Positions 40,101-49,100 of a stretch of DNA of 64,000 nucleotides are shown here, one piece after another (the first letter of the stretch is position 1; each line of letters starts with the position of its first letter). This DNA comes from Protula sp. h YS-2021. Taxonomy: Eukaryota > Annelida > Polychaeta > Sabellida > Serpulidae. Location of the stretch: assembly GCA_949752745.1 (NCBI GenBank), contig OX457032.1, positions 13,413,836-13,477,835 of the forward strand, in the 5' to 3' direction. The notes below the pieces were generated by a model that did not search any database, was not told the origin of the DNA, and saw only the letters and a list, made by a program, of their open reading frames with translations. Position numbers and translations under genes: made by a program.

Positions 40101-43100
40101 CAGTGACCCGTTTTGCTGTTTCCAGAGGCCAAGCCCATCGGCATGGGGGCGGGGATGGTACAGTGACATAGTCCTTTTCTTGTTGTTTCTTGGTAATTTC
40201 TGTCAACGGACTGATTTCATTTTCACATTTTAATATTTCCATAGCAATGTTTGTCTGCACCTTCTTCAGCATCACACATCCAAACATTATCAAGATGTTA
40301 AAACGCGAATTATTGCACACTATTTCCTCTCACAGACCGATAAAATACGTTAGCTAAATTTAAGTCACTTATATCTTAATTCATGTTAAAGCCTTTTGTT
40401 TTGACTTCTGTGCTGTGCAATGCTGTTGCCTGCTTTACAGGACACTTTCTTCGTCTGATAGTTGATGTAAATATTGCATTGAATAATATAATTATTTTAA
40501 GGTCGGGTAGTACTGATGTTTAAAGGAGTTTCACAAGTTAGAATCACCTTCATAATGTAACCCAGGAGCACTGACAGTTATAATGCTGTTGACAACAGTT
40601 TGAACGTTTTGCTGGATTGAGAATTGCTTGCGAGCGTTGGTTGATGAACTATTTTATGAGATGTTCGCGTAATTTCTTCATGTGTGATATGTGTTAAATT
40701 ATATCAGAAGAGTGTGAGGTTTGGACCTTACATAATTAGTTATTATTATATGAAAAAAAAATACGTGATTTACAAATGCTTTAAGGTAGAATGGGTGCAT
40801 TGTTATACGCAAACATGAGCAAGGAGGCCCATTTCATTTAGACAAGAAATCACCTGTCAAAGCCTCCATTTAAAGCTTTATTAAAATGTCCATGTTTTTT
40901 TAATACCATTGAACCAGAAATTCAAAAGAAGAAAGTTCAATTTAGGTTTTAATGTCGGAGCCAGGAAATAATCGATAAAGTCTCATCTGAGCATTTCCAC
41001 AAAATGTTCAAAAGGTAGTTTGCATGATTAACTACTGTTTCCAATTTGAAAAATGTAAACAAAATGCGTATTTCACCTCACAAATTTGTGTTTTACCAGA
41101 TCCCGGATTCGAGCCCGTCTCCCCTTGGAATGGCTCCAACGCCGCCTCAGATGCCGAAATCGCCTCCACTAATCAGCGACGAGATCACTGGGTCACGTGT
41201 TGCAAGCGCCATACAGAGGGCGGAGCAACTGTCATGCCAGGAGCCTACCTCTGGCTGGTAAGCTAATTCAATCGAAAGAAGTTTTAAATCTGCCCCCCCC
41301 CCCCCCACCCCATATTTAAGTTATTTGTGTGGTTATATTCACTCACTCACTTGGAACATTTTTTATTGAAAATAACCTTTTTAATCATAAGTAAAGGTTT
41401 AGAAGACGAGCAAAAAAAAGTGGTGAAAACATTCGTGAATAAAAACCATCTCACTGTCGAAATGTATGTTAAAAACGTACTATGATGATTATTAAGTGAA
41501 GTTAATATGGTTAAAAAACACCTATTGTTGAAACGTGACTTTTGTAGCGCCACTGGAGACCTGAGATTACTCGAAGTGAACTCTGAAGGTCGCTACATCC
41601 GGGTAGTTAATTCCGGTCAAACGAGGGTAAGTCACCAAATATGGAAAACCGTATGAAAGTAAAAAGAACTCGTTGTTCGCATACAGATTTTTTCCGACCA
41701 TAGATAAGTGATTTATTAAGATATATATTTTTTATCTACAAGAAAAGTGTACAGTTGAAACCGTTTTTTCTAAGAAACCCATGGTCTTTTCCCGAGCTGT
41801 GCCATTAAGTTTAAAGTGATGACGTAGTTTGAATTGTAGTATACTATCAGAATGGCAAAGGATATAAGTCGTGACTGTGGTGGATCACATATTTTTGTTT
41901 GCGAAACAATCGCACTGCCTCCAAATTTAGTCTATTCCAGGAAGGTTAACTCTATGATTCCCCATATATTTCAGTTAGATTGAGCAAAATGAGTTTATTA
42001 CTGGAATACTTTGTCGATAGAGCCTCATTTCTCCCATAGCAAAATAATATGCGTCCTGGGTGGTTTTTACCATAATCATTTCGTGGACTGGTCACCAGGA
42101 TGAAGAGATAGGAGGCTACACAATTCAGCAAAATGTAGGCGGATTTCCGGTGGCCGTTTTCCGCTTTCCGCCGCGCACGAGACTGCTGCCGAATGAGGTC
42201 GTCACGGTGTGGTCAGGTACGACGGACTACCAGGTGCACCAACCGCCGTCCGACTTCGTGTTTAAGGAACAGCAGAAGTGGGGCACCGGACCCGAGTGTA
42301 CCACCATCGTGTGCAAACCAAATGGTCAGGTGAGAATAACGAGCAGAAATCAATTTGTAGTCATGTGTTTGGACTGAACTTTAGAATTCATTTGCAAGTG
42401 GCATGCACGCACCCATTCTCTCACAATTTCGGCACCACGCTTTACAAAGTCGGCGCGATATTTTTCAACTCGGCACCAAAAATTCAGGCAAGGTATTTAA
42501 GTTTAGGTCACTCTTTTTGTTGTAGCAATGAACTTTTATTGATGTAACGAAGTATCAAAGCAGTAAAAAGTCAAACTGCAACCAATGTCACATTTATTAA
42601 AAGCAGTTTAGCAGTTTAAATCTCACAAACATCAAATGCTACCATATCCGAGGTTCTAAATCATAATTTAAACACTTTAGCAAAAAGTACAACTAAGTAT
42701 TCTTCACTGACAAATTCAAAAGTTTAAATTGCAAATTACACACAGAGTTCACACAGCTTAAAGTTATAATGCCAATGTCAGTGATTTATCTGAGATCGTT
42801 ATGAACAAAGCATCTTTCACCTTAAAATCACAGAGTACATAGTAAATGAAGATAATGATAAAACATAAAAGCTGTCATCAGTATCAACAAAGCATCTTTA
42901 ATCTTAAAATTAAAGAGTTCATACACATTTGAATGTTTTTAGATGCATAAATAATTATGGAAAATGGTGTGTAACAATAGTCCATATTTAATGTTTGGTA
43001 ACAAAAGTTCATTGTTATATCATAAAATTTGACCTAAAGTAAAATACTTTGCTTAAATTTTGTTTTGAATGTTTGGTACCGAGTTTTAAAGTTAATGCTG

Positions 43101-46100
43101 CCGAATTTGTAAGGCGTGGTGCCAAGTATGTGAACAGAAATGGTGCCGAATTGTCCAAAAGGTGCCGAGATTGTTTGGTGCCGAATTTGACAGGTGCCGA
43201 AATCTCCAAACCCCTTAGAAAGATCTAATTATTCCAGTCATCAACATATTAACAATTAAATGAGTTAAGTTGATAACATATAAGTGTGTTGTTTTTTATT
43301 TTATTTTTATTCTTTCACCTATGTAGGCTGTTGCGTGGCAGACTGGCACCCACCGGATCTCCAAGGATCCATACAACGAGGGATCCGCCCACAACACGAG
43401 CATGGCCTATCAGGAAGACGCCAACACCAACACCAACAACAACAATGACGGTCAGTGGGTTCTCATTGGTCAATTTATTCTAGTCGTCGAATGATTGACA
43501 GCTGAAGGGCAAGGTCATCTGTTGTTTTCCTGGAATTAAAGTCATATGTCCGCATTTTGTCGATGCGTATGTAGCCCAGGCTGGTGTGTGCGTTCAGATA
43601 TATGTGAAATGCGTCAACCAAATAAGGCGACATTTTAAAATGTATCGCTTTCAAGTGTATCGCTTTTAATTATGCATCGTCTTTTTTTACGAATACAAAT
43701 AAATGATGATGAAAATGGAAAAAAATGGTTGATATAGATATGGTTTTCGTATTAATCATGATTTTCTGTAGATAACGGTTTGTAAGAGTCAACTGATAAT
43801 AGGTCAGCAAGGGCGATATATCATGTCGGAGGCCTGTCAACATGTTAATTAATCTGGTTTATGATAGATAATTTACCAATAAAGAAATAAAAATTAAATA
43901 AAGCCAAATAAAAGTGGTTTGTGGTGTCTGAGGTTATTCGCACAGGAGGATATAAATAAGGTGATCTTTACCAAACTGCTTTTCAATTACTGGACTGGAA
44001 AAAGGTGGGATTTTCTAGGACAAAACCCGGCCGTCAAGTTTTAACCGCTTTTAGTGTGTGCTTAGCACTTGAGCGTGCCTTTCGTATTTAGCCGGTTTTT
44101 TTTTTATTTTTTTTTTTTGGGGTGGGGGGGGGGGGGCGTGCCTGTTTCAGATCTAGGCGTACCTAGTTTTTATTTAGTCGTGTAAGGGCGTGCCTCATCT
44201 TCTTGTTTTAGTCGGGAGTGGGAGGGGTGTCACTATGGACATTTTCATACACTTTGGTACTTAATGGTGCATCCGGTATCATTTTAAATAAAACTGCCTA
44301 GTGCCTGGTAATTACAAAAATTGTCTGCGAAAAGATTATTTACAAAATTGAAGTCAGATTTGAAAAAAGAGTGCTTTTAATGATCGATTATTTGTGAAAT
44401 GAAAGCAAAAAGGCTTGTGAGCCACTAGGCAGAAAAAGTGACGAAACTGGCATTGCTCAGATTAAAGCGATTTGCTATGATGAAGCCTCGTAATTCGGAA
44501 AGGATATTACCAATAAAAATTGTCACTGTGTGGACTGGGTTACTTCACAGCACTCTTCACAAAGTATTATCAGCCAATTGATCGATAATCAATATCTCTG
44601 TTTATACTATGTCTTTCTTGGTACGGCTTGGACGTGCTGAGTGAATCTTATGTTTTGAATGTATTTCTTCTATTTGCTCACGGCTATCTGTATCGTTTGG
44701 AACAGAGGAGGGGCGTGGGGTGGATGAGGTGTGTGTGGGGAGGGGGGGGGGAGGGTACGGGCCCGTTTAGTGGGGGCTACACTCTTTTAATATCCGTGCT
44801 GAAGTCGCAGTTAACGTGCAGTGTTAATGACACGTGCACTGTTAATGACACTGTGAATGACCTTGCCTATGACCAGCAATCTGGAGACCTTTTTAAGTCT
44901 GGGTTTTAATTCAAAACGAGACTTGCGACTTGGCTTTAGTGCTTTGGGGAGGGGGGCGGAGTTGAGGGGTTGGGTGTGGGGGGGGGATATCCTGTTTTCG
45001 GTAACTTGTGTTGCACAGCTGAAGTATAAAGCGCCTCTTCAAACTTTCTTCGCCTCCTTTCTATGAGGCCTGTGTGAGCCCCTGGATCAGTGCATTCATT
45101 GATCCATGTTGCCGTTACCAAGAAGAAGATCTCTCAATGGTTGTCAATATAGAGATTGTCGTGGGATCAGTCCTCTTAGCCATACTGCATATAATGACGA
45201 ATCAGCTTACTTATAAGTCGTTGTTACTGCATACATAATTTATGTCGTTTTTAACTTGAATTTTATTGCATTTTTTTTTTTATTATTTTTATCCACGCCG
45301 TGTTCAAAGTCTTACGCTATAGGTAATAATTATTACATTACAACGATAAGAAGTGAATAAAGTGTATTGACGGATTGATTGATTAAAGTTGGATAGATTG
45401 TTCCCAGGCATGCTTGGGAATATAAATATCTACAAAAACCATATGTCATAAAAGTGTTCTTGAGTTTATCAGCACATAAGCGTTTTTTTTCATTTCAATG
45501 CAAAGGATAATAAAAAATAAGTAAACCGCGTTAAAAATAATACGGAAACTTTATAATTGGGATACACTTGCAATTAAAATACAACACAAAGTGATTGATA
45601 GTGTAATTTAGAATTTGGAAAGTGTTGTATTTAAAAATATATATTAGATTACCGCTGCTTGTCCGCGTATATAGTTTGTACGTTAATTTGAAGATTTAAA
45701 GAAATCAAAAGCCAGGGTACAGTTCTGTACTACTTCAAATTTCTGTTTTGATACAGTTTGACATGAGCGATAATATAAGAAAAACAGCAGTAAAATAAGA
45801 AAATAACTCGCTGTCTCAGAGTTGTTGGGTCCTACCGGTTTGCGTCGAGATAACCGGGTTTCCAAAACGGTCAGATTTGTATAGCATCCATTTGAATCAA
45901 TGTGGAATTAGTTTTAAAAAAATGTGGACTTAGAGATATCGGAGTTCGAGATAACGAGGGTGCATTTTAGTTTGTTTATTTAGTCATGTTTTTTGGTGAC
46001 TTCTTTGTATAATCTTGTTTTTGTTTTCTTAGATATGGCGAGCGCTGATGAGCAGCTGACACAATACAACATGAACGTCAACGGGGCCCCCGCCGAACCT

Positions 46101-49100
46101 CAGTACCTGCGCCGCGAGAAGGAAGCCCCGCCTTCTTTGGCACCCCCGAAACACCCTCATGGCACCGCGCCGCTGTCCGAGGTGCACTCCAACCCTGGCC
46201 AGCATCGCGCTAAGACGTACGGTAATGACAACAGCTCAGTGAACAGACAGAGCAGGGTGCAAGGACAGCGACCTGACCCCATCCCAGGTTCGTAAAATAT
46301 TGCTGGGGCAGGGAGAGTGGGGGGGGGGGCGATTGGTTGAGGAGGTGAGGGTCGGATGTATGGATGTTATCTTATTGGGGGACACAGAAAACTGAATCGA
46401 GATATCGAGTCCATGTTATAAACAAGAAGAATAGTACCTGTCAGTTCAACCAGCGTGAAAAAATAAAATCTAAAGAAAAATTAATTATCTAATTCTTAAT
46501 TAAGCTTGATCGATTTTCTTACCAATCATGGAACTGTTTCTGCTCACGTGACCGTTGTTTTGTTTATACCCTCTCAGGGGCGCCATATGCTGGGGCCTCG
46601 GCACAGAGGATGGGCAGTGCTTCACTGAGGAGATTCCAACCCAAAAGCAGCGGTGCGGTAGCCAACAAAGCTGTAAGCTTCCCATTATAGCCATCCCTGT
46701 AGGTGGCCAACAAAGCTGTAAGCTTCCCATTATAGCCATCCCTGTAGGTGGCCAACAAAGCTGTAAGCTTCCCATTATAGCCATCCCTGTAGGTGGACAA
46801 CAAAGCTGTAAGCTTCCCATTATAGCCATCCCTGTAGGTGGCCAACAAAGCTGTAAGCTTCCCATTATAGCCATCCCTGTAGGTGGACAACAAAGCTGTA
46901 AGCTTCCCATTATAGCCAATCCCTGTAGGTGGCCAACAAAGCTGTAAGCTTCCCATTATAGCCATCCTTGTAGGTGGCCAACAAAGCTGTAAGCTTCCCA
47001 TTATAGCCATCCCTGTAGGTGGCCAACAAAGCTGTAAGCTTCCCATTATAGCCATCCCTGTAGGTGGCCAACAAAGCTGTAGCTTCCCATTATAGCCATC
47101 CTTGTAGGTGGCCAACAAAGCTGTAAGCTTCCCATTATAGCCATCCCTGTAGGTGGCCAACAAAGCTGTAAGCTTCCCATTATAGCCATCCCTGTAGGTG
47201 GACAACAAAGCTGTAAGCTTCCCATTATAGCCATCCCTGTAGGTGGCCAACAAAGCTGTAAGCTTCCCATTATAGCCATCCCTGTAGGTGGACAACAAAG
47301 CTGTAAGCTTCCCATTATAGCCAATCCCTGTAGGTGGCCAACAAAGCTGTAAGCTTCCCATTATAGCCATCCTTGTAGGTGGCCAACAAAGCTGTAAGCT
47401 TCCCATTATAGCCATGCTTGTAGGTGGCCAACAAAGCTGTAAGCTTCCCATTATAGCCATCCCTGTAGGTGGCCAACAAAGCTGTAAGCTTCCCATTATA
47501 GCCATCCCTGTAGGTGGCCAACAAAGCTGTAAGCTTCCCATTATAGCCATCCTTGTAGGTGGCCAACAAAGCTGTAAGCTTCCCATTATAGCCATCCCTG
47601 TAGGTGGCCAACAAAGCTGTAAGCTTCCCATTATAGCCATCATTGTTATCCCTAACTTCTGCTGGTCTTGAGTGGGAGTGGTTGTTGAAGATAGTGCTAT
47701 TCAGAATTGCGTAGGCTTAATCATTATGGTCAAACGTCCATTATGTATACCCATCCATTTCACCATTTTCCGTGCTCCCATTCTCCCACTAAGGTTGATT
47801 TTGAAGTTCTCATTCAGAGATTATTTAGATCTTACCACATATTGTCGAATCTGTCAAATCAAAGTATGAATGAGTTTGTGAACAGCCATACTTTCAGCTC
47901 TCGTGCAGTCATATGTTCGTCATTGAAAATATGTTGCTTTGTTGTGGCAGTCCGATAATCTTGTTCATGTATAGCTATTTGTTCGTTTCAAAACTTCTTT
48001 CAGGTCACTTTTTAAAGGTAATAAAATAGATATTGCAATGCATGAGCAAGATGCAACGTTGGCGGAAGGCTTACGCTTTGTTTTCACACGAAAGCATGTA
48101 AATAGCGAAATATGACGTCACTGAAGCATGTAAATAGGAAAAAAATGACGTCACAATCTCGTCTGCATGGGGCGTTATGTTGAATGTATTCTGTTTGCAT
48201 GCGCAGCGATAATGTTATATTCCAAATTGTCCAATGAACAGCTAGACGTTACACTCCAAATTGTCCAATGAACAGCTAGACGCACTGTTTTCCAGTTTTC
48301 ATAGCTTGCTCAAATGGTTACTATTGGTTGTTTCGTTGTTACCTGAGGATGCCTATAGTTTTATTTTCTTTGAGGAACTGCTTTTTTAAAACTATACAGT
48401 TGATTCTTACTGTCTCATAATTGTCTGTTTATAAGATCTGTTTTCGCCATTTTTGTCTAGAGTTCTCTAAATCTTGTTTTTCCCCATCAATACGTCATTG
48501 CGCCGGTGGAAGCTTCGCTCTTGGTTTTCCATGCGATTGTCGGATTTCAAAAGGCTTTTGTTTTTTTCTGCATTTAAAAAAAACTTTCGTCTTTTCAGGT
48601 TGAAAAAATGACTTATGGGATACCGACACCGTTTCTAAGTCCTCTGCAGCAAGATTTTGCTCAGGCACATGATCAGCGCACCACGAACCTTCTCACGTAC
48701 TAAGTCTCGCCGTAGCTCGCGTTAGTACGAGATTTCGTTCTTGTGAAAATATGCACCGGAGTGCCTGCTTGTTGACTAGCCTGTAACAGTTGTTAATAAC
48801 GTGCTTCCCCGATGAAAAGTTTCAGTGCGAGTTGTTTCTCTTTCTATGTGTCAGAATGTTTCTCGTGCATCTTTGGTTGTACATCCCAGCTTTTGAAAGC
48901 TATGTGGTAGCTTGTTCATCCACAAAGATGTAAAATACTTTGTCTCTCTGGTACCCTTGAATTTTCTTTGACTTGTTTTGTTTTTTTCGACTACGTCATC
49001 GCCAAGGCATGACGTGATATCGAAGGTATGACGTCATCTTCAGTGTGTCAGTACCTGGGCATCAACGTCATCCTAACAGTGTCACCCATCTTAAAAATAT

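Noticed and set aside
46564..47643. 359-codon minus-strand open frame and similar frames on plus
   Set aside because: It arises from the 45-bp repeat, whose period is a multiple of 3; composition is purely periodic and no gene signal exists.
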